Assembly (NCBI GenBank): GCA_900128395.1 | Contig: LT650023.1 | Location: 1 to 10,362, forward strand | From: Stramenopiles sp. TOSAG23-2 | Lineage: Eukaryota; Sar | Length of the DNA stretch: 10,362 nucleotides | Reading direction: 5' to 3' | In this document: piece after piece, positions 1 through 8,200 of the stretch | Numbering within the stretch: position 1 is the first letter of the stretch | Layout of the letters: each line of letters starts with the position of its first letter | The notes under the pieces: model-generated | What the model was told of the DNA's origin: nothing | What the model saw: only the letters and a program-made list of their open reading frames with translations | Databases searched by the model: none | Translations under genes and position numbers: made by a program

Positions 1-370
1 CCGCAAGTATGAAAAAAACCGGCACTGACTTGTTGAAAACGCACGTTGCTGCCATCGCTGTTTGAAGGCATTATTATACCTTCATCATTAGTTTGCCTCT
101 TATTATTCCATCCAAAACATTCAATACCACCATTTTTTTTGGTTACGCCACAGGTGTGCGCAAGACCAACACTGACTTGAGTAAATGTAGAACCATCCTT
201 TGGTTTTCTTGGTTCTTCTTTGTTGCTACGATCATTTTTGTTTGAACCAAAGCATTCAATATAACCGACATTTGTTAAGCCACAAACATGCATACCGCTT
301 GTACCTATGAATTGCTTGAGAGCCTTGGTTGCCCCTGAACCTGAACCAGAACCTGAACCAGAACCTGAAG

Positions 371-401
<31 letters not shown>

Positions 402-467
402 TGATATTGCAGCTCTACACGATATGATCAACGTACAAATTAACACTATCCTGTAAAACTTCATCAT
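1..467 (-). CDS. Secreted RCC1-repeat protein, N-terminal part (partial at window edge)
   Basis: The reading frame starts at the ATG complementary to 465-467 (a second ATG follows at once) and runs open for 155 codons off the left edge. Residues 1 to about 20 form a signal peptide: a short basic start (MMKFYR), a hydrophobic core (IVLICTLII) and a small-residue end near Ala. Residues 23-45 are an almost pure Gly-Ser linker. From residue 52 there are two full copies and the start of a third of an RCC1-type unit, recognisable by 'SxGxxHxCG' followed by 'IECFGxN': around 55-76, 99-122 and 148-155. Each complete unit carries a Cys pair (62/72 and 106/117), as in extracellular proteins of the RCC1_2 type, where disulfides could brace the propeller blades. 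I infer a secreted or surface beta-propeller protein; partner and function cannot be seen. The rest of the propeller lies outside the window. Confidence 0.8.
333..401 (-). repeat. Gly-Ser coding microsatellite (linker of the RCC1-repeat protein)
   Basis: A 69-bp hexamer-like repeat encodes 23 residues alternating Gly and Ser, with one Ala replacing a Gly in the middle. It lies between the signal peptide and the first RCC1-type unit and reads as a flexible linker. Codons vary (GGT/GGC, TCT/TCA), so it is not a perfect nucleotide repeat. The opposite strand reads as Pro-Glu repeats over the same bases, but only in a short open frame without further support. Confidence 0.85.
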
Positions 468-609
468 TTTTTTTAGGTGTGCCCTGATTTCAATATACTT
501 TTGCAGCTTTTAATAATATAGATTAATAATAATAATTAATATGTTCAATTATTTAAATTGTTTAAATTGTATTAGAGAATTATAATTATCAGTTAATAAT
601 GCCTTTGTG

Positions 610-678
610 TTTATATGTATAACTTACTATTTGAGGTAGAATATGTTTATACATATAAAAGACAAGATTATATGTATA
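610..678. repeat. Cluster of three TTATATGTATA motifs, two as an inverted repeat
   Basis: A 13-bp arm at 610-622 (TTTATATGTATAA) is matched by its exact reverse complement at 647-659, with a 24-nt loop. A third copy, in the same orientation as the first, follows at 668-678. The cluster lies about 145-210 bp upstream of the start of the RCC1-repeat gene. It could be a protein-binding array or a hairpin, but in such A+T-rich DNA chance is a serious alternative. Confidence 0.4.
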
Positions 679-754
679 CTGGTATATAACACAAATGTAA
701 TAATACATCTTGTTAGTTTTAGCAATCACTATTTAAGAAGGGGATAGCATAAAA

Positions 755-868
755 GATTTTCATTATCCAGCTTTTTTAAACAAAGGGTTTAGGTTTCCCC
801 ACTTTTTTAAAGATCGGAAAGCCAAAGTTTCAAAGTTTCCTCGTTTTGAAGAAAAAGCTGTGAAAATC
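755..868. repeat. Long imperfect inverted repeat (possible foldback)
   Basis: GATTTTC at 755-761 pairs with GAAAATC at 862-868, and CAGCTTTTT at 768-776 pairs with AAAAAGCTG at 852-860. This gives a two-part stem of 16 bp with an asymmetric internal loop (6 nt against 1 nt). The enclosed segment of about 75 nt has further partial pairing (GGTTTCC near 792 with GGAAAGCC near 826). It could be a structured RNA, a decayed foldback element, or chance. No coding frame explains it. Confidence 0.35.
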
Positions 869-1142
869 AGTGGTTTGATAGCCTATTACTTATACTTCTT
901 AGTATATTTTACGAGACTAAAAATTTCAAATCCTCAGCAGCTCAGCAGGACACGCGCTCCTTGTACTTAACCTGTAATATTCCTATCAATATATGTATAC
1001 TCCGGCTAATTCCCGAATTCATCAATAGTTGTCCACAAAATTATTAATGTCCTTCTACTATTTTTATAAATACAGAATCAAGTATATTGTTTTAATGTTA
1101 TTTATATCTTAATAGTGTATTTAAATACCAATTGAATGTTTT

Positions 1143-1205
1143 TAGCATTTCATAGCATTGTAATAGGTATATAGCACCTGATATTTGTAGCATTACATAG
1201 GATTG
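1143..1205. repeat. Imperfect 18-bp direct repeat
   Basis: The 18 bases at 1143-1160 (beginning TAGCATT and ending ATTG) recur at 1188-1205 with two mismatches, 45 bp apart. The copies lie in the divergent spacer with no coding explanation. Confidence 0.4.
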
Positions 1206-1253
1206 ACAAACGTATTTTTTCACGGTATGTAAAGTGAAATTTAATATTAATTT

Positions 1254-1325
1254 TTGTCGAAATTTATCTAAATACCAAATACTATATTTTTGTTGAAATT
1301 TATTCAAACACCAAATACAATATTA
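1254..1325. repeat. Tandem duplication of a 36-bp unit
   Basis: Two head-to-tail copies, 1254-1289 and 1290-1325, agree at about 30 of 36 positions (shared core GAAATTTAT then ACCAAATAC). The divergence suggests an old local duplication. A partial relative of the AATACCAA core occurs near 1121-1128. Confidence 0.55.
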
Positions 1326-1925
1326 TATACCGTAGTGTTTGATATCATTTATTCTATTTATGTAATAAATCGGAAAATTAAAAAATGATGATTCGCTGTT
1401 TGCATTTTTGACGAAGGTTAGTACATTTAATTCTTATTCTTTTTGTTGTATTGTTACCTATATCTATTTAGTATACATGTTAGTAGTTTTGTTTATATTT
1501 GTACCTATCTAACTAGGTATATTTAATGTTATTTTCATGTTATATGTATTAATAATGATGATGGAAATGGTGTTTAAATGATTCCATATAGGGTGATGAA
1601 AATGGAATGAATCAATTGATCGATCTGGTTTATATGATAGATAGAATTGATAGATGGAATCAGGTAGACAGGTAGGTGAAATATTATCATTCAAATACAG
1701 TGTGTTTCCATTGTGTATCCAATTACATTTAATCCTAGTTTTTGCAATTCATCATATTGAATTTTTATTAGTTTTACTTTTTTTTTTTTTGGTATAATTA
1801 CATAATTCATATTTTTTTAAAATTAAAGAACATTATATTTTATTTAACTCAATTTTCTGGTTTATTTGTATTATATTTCGAGATTGAACACGACACAACA
1901 AAATATATATCGAAAAACAACAGGG

Positions 1926-3491
1926 ATGGATTCATTTATATCGTATTATGATCTTGGATTGGAATATTTAAATATATATACAAAATGGTGGATTACACAA
2001 TATGAAACAAATCCAATCCATGTGATATTGGAAACGTTGCTTATTATATTTATTATATATGTATATTTTAAAAGACCATCTGCGAAAAAATCACAATTAT
2101 CAGAACATGAAATTAATGATTTAATTGAAGAATGGGTACCCGAACCATTAGTACCAGATGATAGTAATAATAGTAATGATAATAATAATAGTAGTAACAC
2201 GGCTATGATTGCGAATGATATATCCACTGATTTTTTAGTTGTAGAAGGACGTAAAGGGTCTGTCGTATCAATACAAGGTTTAGGTGATTTAATTGATATG
2301 GCATCATTTGATTTTTTAGGTTTTGCAACAGATGAATCCATTAAACAAGAATGTGTTGAAGTATTACGTACATATGGATGTGGTAGTTGTGGACCACGTG
2401 GTTTTTATGGGACGGTTGATTTGCATTTAGAACTTGAAAATGCAATTGCAAATTTTTTTAATGTGGAAGAAAGTATCATGTACAGTGATTCTGGATCAAC
2501 CGTTGCAAGTGTTGTACCAGCATTTTCTAAACGTGGTGATTTAATTATTTGTGATCAACATGTCAATGATAATTTATTAACTGGAATGTTATTAAGTAGG
2601 AGTAAGATCATCGTATATAAACATAATGATATGAATGATTTAGAACGAATATTAGTAGAAATCAAACGTAAAGATGCAAAGACGGGGAATTCACCAAAAA
2701 CACAACGACGATTTATTGTTAGTGAAGGTTTATTTCGCAATACAGGTCAAATTTTAAATTTACCAGTATTAAATAAATTGAAAAAAGAACATGGTTGCCG
2801 TTTAATACTTGATGAATCCTTATCATTTGGTGTCTTAGGTAAAACGGGACGTGGTGTTAGTGAACATTTCAACATGCCAATCGATTCCATTGATATCTTG
2901 GCATCTAGTTTAGCAACTAGCTTAGGTAGTGTTGGTGGATTTTGCATTGGTAATGAACGTGAAGTAGTCGATCATCAACGGTTAAGTGGTGCAGGTTAAT
3001 GTTTCAGTGCATCTACACCACCATTTGTTGCAAAAGCTGCTACTGTTGCATTGGAGAAAATGACTGAACATAATTACAGATTGCAACATCAATTGAAATT
3101 GAATTTAAATGAAATTTTGGAAGGTATCGATCAAATACCACAATTAAGTGTGACTTCGAATGAAAATTCACCAATTATACATTTACGTTTATCAAATGAA
3201 TGGCGCACAGATGATATTCGTGATGAAATCGATGCATTACGTAGTATTGCAAATATGGTACGGGAGGATGGCATCTTAATAGTCGAAAGTAAATATGTAC
3301 ATAGTGCAATTAATTTAAAAGCTATTAATGTTAAAATTAATGGTAATCGTCGTGGAAAGAAATTATTAACACCATCCTTCCCAGAGACGACATTACGGAT
3401 TGTAACAAGTGCAATGCATAAGATGGAAGATATTGATACATTGATTAAAGCATTGGATGTTGCAGTGAATGAATTGTTTGCTAATAATTGA
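1926..3491 (+). CDS. LCB1: Serine palmitoyltransferase subunit 1 (LCB1), with an in-frame TAA
   Basis: This is the regulatory/structural subunit of the ER enzyme that condenses L-serine with palmitoyl-CoA to 3-ketodihydrosphingosine, the first step of sphingolipid synthesis, working as a heterodimer with LCB2. The ATG at 1926 is the first in frame after a TAA at 1845 and has G at -3 and +4. One membrane helix lies at residues 32-48, then the LCB1 signature IEEWVPEPLVP (67-77), an Asn/Ser/Asp-rich insert (78-91), SCGPRGFYG (Cys155 matches the cysteine mutated in human SPTLC1 neuropathy), DESLSFGVLG (about 296-305) and DHQRLSGAG (349-357). Thr331 stands where LCB2 has the PLP-binding Lys, as expected for the non-catalytic subunit. 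Codon 358 is TAA; the same frame continues CFSASTPPF to TGA at 3489-3491, giving 521 aa if read through (human SPTLC1: 473). Family identity is near certain; functionality is open. Confidence 0.93.
2157..2198 (+). repeat. Asn/Ser/Asp-rich low-complexity insert in LCB1
   Basis: A run of AAT, AGT and GAT codons encodes 14 residues made only of Asn, Ser and Asp, directly after the PEPLVP signature. It lies between the membrane-proximal segment and the aminotransferase-fold domain, where LCB1 proteins tolerate length change. Codon slippage of AAT/GAT triplets is the likely origin. Confidence 0.7.
2997..2999 (+). other. In-frame TAA replacing a conserved Tyr codon of LCB1
   Basis: The frame reads GGT GCA GGT TAA TGT TTC AGT GCA, that is GAG-stop-CFSA. 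Alpha-oxoamine synthases, including human SPTLC1, have Tyr here (GYCFSAS). One base change (TAA from TAT or TAC) explains it. The flanking residues are conserved and contiguous, so an intron cannot remove the stop without losing them; the nearest GT...AG pair, at 2995-3007, would be 13 nt and would shift the frame. The TMEM14/FAX gene and the cyclase gene in the window both end with TAA, and the cyclase has no internal TAA, which argues against a changed genetic code. Sequencing error, a mutant allele, a young pseudogene or readthrough remain possible. Confidence 0.85.
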
Positions 3492-3831
3492 AAAAAAGAT
3501 ATTATATATTATTAATATGTACGTACGCGAAGTAAAAATATATATTATATCTAAAATAGTATGTGAGTGTGAATGGAACAGGATTTTGAATTTATAAAAT
3601 GACCTATATAAAAGTAAATAATATATAATTGAATATAATTTTAAAATACACACCGTGTGTGCAACAAACTTTTGCATATATGTATTTTAATTTTTAATAT
3701 TTTTTTTAAATCATTCTAAGACACTCTCGAATACATATATGTGATCCACTCTTACTGCCAGGCGCGCGTGTGCAATATATTATCTAACTGGCGCCACGTG
3801 GTGCTTTAAAAGCATTAAGAACGCGATTAAT
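3492..3831. other. Convergent 3' intergenic region
   Basis: This spacer holds the 3' ends of LCB1 (plus) and the TMEM14/FAX gene (minus). No gene is seen. It has short palindromes: a 6+6 bp one at 3648-3660 (ACACAC, one base, GTGTGT), a near-perfect 14-bp one centred on CACGTG at 3791-3804, and a 6+6 bp one at 3802-3814 (TGCTTT, one base, AAAGCA). A G+C-rich patch (GGCGCGCG) sits near 3761-3768. These could be RNA 3'-end structures, but no function is demonstrated. Confidence 0.5.
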
Positions 3832-4323
3832 TTATTGTTGTGATTTACTATCTTTAGGTGCAGGTGCAGGTGAAACCAATCTGTATACGTAAAACATTGA
3901 CATGATAGCACTTAAAAAGAAAATCAAACCAGCTGGCACTATGTATTCCAATGTTAGATATATATAATTCTGTTAGTACAATGTGAAATTTATTAGAAAA
4001 GTCTTCTTTATTCTTATGCATTACTTACTAAATTTTGCATTTTTATTTAAATATCTATCCCCCATAACATATGTTAAAATACCAGATATAACCAATGAAA
4101 ACATAGTATATGTACGTGTTGCAGATGCATATTCATGTGGCATGACTGTACCAGACTTACATTTATTGTATTCTTTTAAACTTTGCATTCCAAGAAACAA
4201 TACCAATGCACCACTTCCACCGCCAGCTGCTAAGCTTACTGTTGATCCTGCAGATAAATATCCAGCAACACCACCTAATAATAACATACCACCATATGGT
4301 AACGAAAAGCAAAATTCATACAT
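3832..4323 (-). CDS. TMEM14/FAX-family membrane protein, two exons
   Basis: Exon 1 is 4323-4029 and exon 2 is 3938-3832; removing the 90-nt intron gives 402 nt, a 133-aa protein ending in TAA. The splice falls inside the ATG codon of the family motif KFMPAGL (residues 97-103), which is restored exactly and strongly supports the model. Four hydrophobic segments are visible: about 8-26 (PYGGMLLLGGVAGYLSAGS), 28-46, 71-88 and 101-118. The GYLSAGSTVSLAAGGGSGA stretch (21-39) is typical of TMEM14/FAX proteins. The tail is Pro-Ala then polar (SPAPAPKDSKSQQ). Relatives include plant FAX proteins, which move fatty acids across plastid or ER membranes, and animal TMEM14C, which moves a porphyrin precursor in mitochondria. 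The first helix begins by residue 8, so there is no room for a plastid transit peptide; ER or mitochondrion is more likely. Substrate unknown. Confidence 0.9.
3939..4028 (-). other. Spliceosomal intron, 90 nt
   Basis: On the minus strand the intron begins GTAAGT (4028-4023) and ends TAG (3941-3939). A perfect TACTAAC branch site lies at 3978-3972, its branch A about 33 nt before the acceptor. Phase 1: the last exon-1 base (A, 4029) joins TG of exon 2 to give Met99 of KFMPAGL. If retained, the frame stops two codons past the donor (TAA at 4023-4021) and the protein loses its last membrane helix. Confidence 0.9.
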
Positions 4324-5208
4324 TTATTATTTTTTTATTACTTTATAATTTATTAATAAAATTTCCAATTATTATTATTTTCACGTATTATATAATTTAT
4401 ATATATATATATTCAATTATCACGATAACTTTTTCTACTAAATCTGTTTTTTTTGTGTGTGTTCAACGTTACTATTCCTTGTTTGTTTTTAAAATATTAT
4501 ATATGTGATTTTTTCAATTCGTTTCTGTTTTGCAATGTATACCTCTCTACTCTAAATGTATTATAATATATATCAATTATTAAGTTAATTATTCTATTAT
4601 ACTACTAAATTTCATAGTCAATTTGAATTTTTTTGTTTCCTATCAAAATATAATTATGATACTTATAAAAGGGAAAATTTAAATTAGAATAAATGATGTG
4701 GTTAAAATCTAAGTTATAATAAAAAATTAGAATATAAAATGTTCTCTTACTCATATATTATATAAATTTCTTTTACTCCCGTTCATTAGCATCTCAAATC
4801 AAAAATGATTTTATAAAGTTTGGATATATATCTCTCAATAAAAAAAATTACTCACTCCTCTACGAGCTATTTATGATCTATTTTAAACACACTTATATAT
4901 ATCATACACTGTCATCAAATGACCAAAGTAATTTATGTGCAATTGCACTTCTTGCAAAATACAATGGAAGAAGAAGTATTTTTCGGTATTTTGCAAATTG
5001 CAAATTAACATATTATACGTATGTTTGGAATATACGACATCGTATAATTTTTGGTACGACTTTGTACGAGAAGTAAAATATTTTGAATGTTTGATTAGAT
5101 CATCTTTAAAAAAATAGATACAGTATGCATATGCATTATGCTTTTTTTCATTTTTCAAAAGAGTGTTTCCTTTTTTTACACGCTGTACTATAAAATTTTA
5201 CAGTTATT
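4324..5208. other. Intergenic region, promoter side of the TMEM14/FAX gene and 3' end of the cyclase gene
   Basis: Very A+T-rich, with a TA dinucleotide run at about 4397-4411 and many A or T runs. It should hold the TMEM14/FAX promoter at its left and the cyclase 3' UTR at its right. Open frames inside it (for example 4883-5158 minus, 91 codons) have no recognisable features and look random. The right third has a palindrome cluster, listed separately. No tRNA-like or other standard RNA gene was seen. Confidence 0.55.
4937..5136. repeat. Palindrome cluster downstream of the cyclase gene
   Basis: Three perfect dyads occur within 200 bp: a 12-bp palindrome GTGCAATTGCAC (4937-4948); an 11-bp inverted repeat TTGCAAAATAC (4952-4962) with GTATTTTGCAA (4986-4996), loop 23 nt; and a 12-bp palindrome ATGCATATGCAT (5125-5136). 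TTGCAA is shared by several arms, including an extra ATTGCAA at 4997-5003. The cluster lies about 75-275 bp past the cyclase stop, so it may mark RNA 3'-end structures, binding sites or a decayed mobile element. Confidence 0.45.
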
Positions 5209-8200
5209 TTATGAATTAATTTTAGCATCATTTTCTTGCGCATCTTGAAGTTTCTTTTTAGTTATTGAAATACCACCCGTCAATGCAGCAAGTTCTTTGC
5301 CTAACGCTCTTGCCTCTGCCAACGCAGCTTCTTCGGCTTCATCATCATCTTCATCAAATGCTTTGTTTACTCTTTCATTGGCTTCTGCAATCTTAGCTTT
5401 CAACTCATCGATTTTTGCCTGGTCTATTTCTGCCTCTACCTCACTCTCCATCTTCTTTTTCAGTGCTTTTCTTTCTTTCTTCAATTCTTTTGCTTTTGCA
5501 CGAGCGGCATTTGTTGCATCTTCATTTCCAGCTTCGTTAGCTTCGGTCATTTCTGTTTTTGCCGATTTTATTGCTTGATCTAATTTGGCTAATTTTTCTT
5601 GATCGCTAACTTCTTCTTCTTTTGGTTTTTCAGGAACAAAAGATAAATCGACAGCTTTCAATTCTCCACTGTTTAATTTTGCTAACGTTTCTTTTTGCAG
5701 GTGAACTTGATAATTATACCCAATTTTCTCCATTTCAGTAATAATTTCGCTTAAACTAGCTACATCACCTTTCCAACGAGCAAGTTCTGCTTTAAGAACT
5801 AGAACATCCAATGGTAGACAATCGATTTCAACAGCATATTCTACAGTATTCAACAAGTTCTCAAACGTTTTTCCAAACGGTCGGTCTTCTAATGCCAACG
5901 TTATCTTCGCTGCATAAGCTTGCAGGCCACATCTGAAAGTGCCAGGGTTTATCTTTGCATACATTTCAATTTGCTGTCGAAAGGCAAACAAAGCTTTTCC
6001 AAAAATTGGATCTGCGTCTGGTTCCCCTTTTATGCGTTCAAAAATCATTAAACTTGGTAATAGGACAAAAGCCTGGTTGCATTCTAGATGGGGATCACCT
6101 GGTCCCAAAGTGCCATTGATACCCTTACTAGAAAATCCATATTGCATTTTACAAAAATTCATCGCTTTCTCCCAATTACCTTCAAGGCATTCAACAAAGT
6201 TTATAAATACAGACATAAAAAATTTGAAAAGATTACCAGGAAATGAACGTGTAGTATTCGGGAATAATTTTCCCATATTCATTAAGGTATTAAACATCGA
6301 TTTGGCGCCTTTGATATCCAATGATATAGTACATGAATGCATTTTACAAAAATGCACTAGTTGATACCCGAATGCCTTTTGATCTTCCAACGCTTCTGAA
6401 TCATAACGCACTTTTTCCATGCGATCAATATAATGTTTGTACATCTTTACATCTCCCAGGGAGAGTAATGCAAAGGATAGTTGCCTTAAATGACCAATTT
6501 GATCGTTTGCATACTTAAGATTACCATCGATCATACCAAAACTTTCTTCTAGTCGCGACAATGATTTTTTAACCATCTCAGGGGCAATAAAAATATACCA
6601 TTGATATGGCGATCTGACTGCTCCCGCTCGATATTGGATCTTCAACCGTTTGTTTGAAGATAATAGTGTCATTCTTCGGTATATCCTACGCACAGCATCA
6701 GGATCATCTAGTGTCAATTTCCCTCTGTTTGCACCGGCCCAATTAGTGTGAAGTATATACCACAGATCCACATTGTTTTGTTTATATGCACTGATAAGGG
6801 CATAATACCGATAGTATTCGCTTATTTCAACGACGTCACTAACAGAAAATCCGTACTTCTCTTTCATCTGCACCCTAAGATTGAAATATAAGCTTGTTGC
6901 CAAAGATGCACTAATTAATAATTTTGCTCGATCTATGTCGTCAAACGTTCCGTCTACTTTTGTCGGAATATCATCAAATTCCCCATACTCTCGCATCATC
7001 ATTTCGACAGAAGCTTTTGACCGTTTCTGAGGAACAAAGGTAGGGTCATTCAGTTTGTGACAGGCATCCCACATTAATTTACTAGCAGTAATACCATCAC
7101 CATACGAATTTCGAGCAAATCCTAAAAGAGCCATCCAGTACGGTATGCGATTTGATCCACTCCCTTTACTATACGCAATAGCCTGACTTAACGAATTCAC
7201 ACATTCTTTAAATGCACCAATTTCTAAGGCTTTTAATGCCGCATTTTGTAACATATCGCAACCACGATCAACTTCACCACTACGTAACCAATGAAATGCT
7301 AAAACATCCATTTCAAATTTTATAGAAGAATTTTCATATTCTTCAACAATTGCACGATGTACTTGCCGCCGTTGTGAATCCAACATCAAGTTATGCGCGC
7401 ACTCAGTTATAATTTGATGAGTAAATTTCATCATTTTGCTAACTGATTCACCAGTCACTGCAACTACTAATCCACGTGCTGCTAACACTTCAAGTATTGC
7501 TTGTAAATGATTAAGATCTTGCGATGATAAAAATTGTGGTGCGACATTCATTAAATTTTCTTGGCGAAATTCGAATCCGAAACATGAACATACTTTAATC
7601 AAAACTTTAGCTTCGTCATCTAGACTATCAATTCGTTCCATCACAGTATCCATAATTGAACTTGGAAACTTAATAGAGTTGATGTCACCAGTGAAAAAAA
7701 TATTACCATCATCATCTTTTTTTACCATATCTTTTTCTTTTAACCAATTAGTCATGGAGGATAGATACATGGGAATACCTCCAGCTTTTTGGTTGAGTAA
7801 TTTGACAAATTCATCGCTGACTTTTTCACTGCCAACATCCAACGTCTTTGCTATTAAAGTGCGCATCGTATCATGGTCCATTGTGCCTAGTTCCATTAAC
7901 GTAATATCACTGTTTTCTTTTAAAGCCGCTAAAATACGAGAAAATTTGATCCGATCATCATCTTCGAGCCATTCATCTTCCAACGTTTCTCCTTCATCTT
8001 GTAATGCTTTATCTGCGCCACCAGCTTTTTGTTGTGAAATCATGTTGGGTGGGCGAGTTACAATCATGACGATGCTACCAATGCTTAATTGTGGTAAAAC
8101 CATCTGCAGCATGATCCATGATTGACTGTCAATCCAATGTGCATCTTCAAACACAAATATTGTATTTTCCAATGATTGGAATATTTTTAGACATACTTTA

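Larger units (their letters stand above)
468..1925. other. Divergent intergenic region, no gene seen
   Basis: This 1.46 kb A+T-rich stretch separates the starts of the minus-strand RCC1-repeat gene and the plus-strand LCB1 gene, so it should hold both promoters. The short open frames in it (for example 1098-1307 and 1509-1694 on the minus strand) show no recognisable domain and look like chance frames. It contains several short repeats listed separately, a 13-T run at 1778-1790 about 135 bp before the LCB1 ATG, an 8-bp tandem duplication (CTCAGCAG twice, 933-948) in a locally G+C-richer patch, and GATA-type low complexity around 1610-1660. I saw no tRNA or other standard RNA gene. Confidence 0.6.

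Noticed and set aside
307-456. Plus-strand open frame of 49 aa with a Pro-Glu repeat
   Set aside because: It is the complement of the Gly-Ser linker. The minus strand has a signal peptide, linker and RCC1-type units in one frame, while this frame has no other support.
1098-1307. Minus-strand 69-aa open frame in the divergent spacer
   Set aside because: No recognisable motif; it covers the direct repeats, and its composition is what A+T-rich DNA gives by chance.
1866-1925. Upstream extension of LCB1 by 20 codons from a TTG
   Set aside because: There is no ATG in this segment, and the ATG at 1926 has a good context and gives an N-terminus like other LCB1 proteins.
2997-2999. TAA reassigned to Tyr, as in some ciliates
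   Set aside because: The cyclase has no internal TAA or TAG in over 1600 codons and the TMEM14/FAX and cyclase genes end in TAA, with more stops just after the cyclase end. One TAA in one gene is weak evidence for a new code.
2995-3007. A 13-nt GT...AG segment that could splice out the LCB1 stop
   Set aside because: It is far too short for an intron, removal shifts the frame, and it would delete conserved residues.
4883-5158. Minus-strand 91-aa open frame in the spacer
   Set aside because: Tyr/Lys/His-rich composition, no domain or membrane pattern, and it overlaps the palindrome cluster; it looks like a chance frame.
7679-8125. Plus-strand 148-aa open frame opposite the cyclase
   Set aside because: It is a shadow of the conserved NTPase-coding region; its Ser/Phe-rich content mirrors acidic and Lys codons on the other strand.
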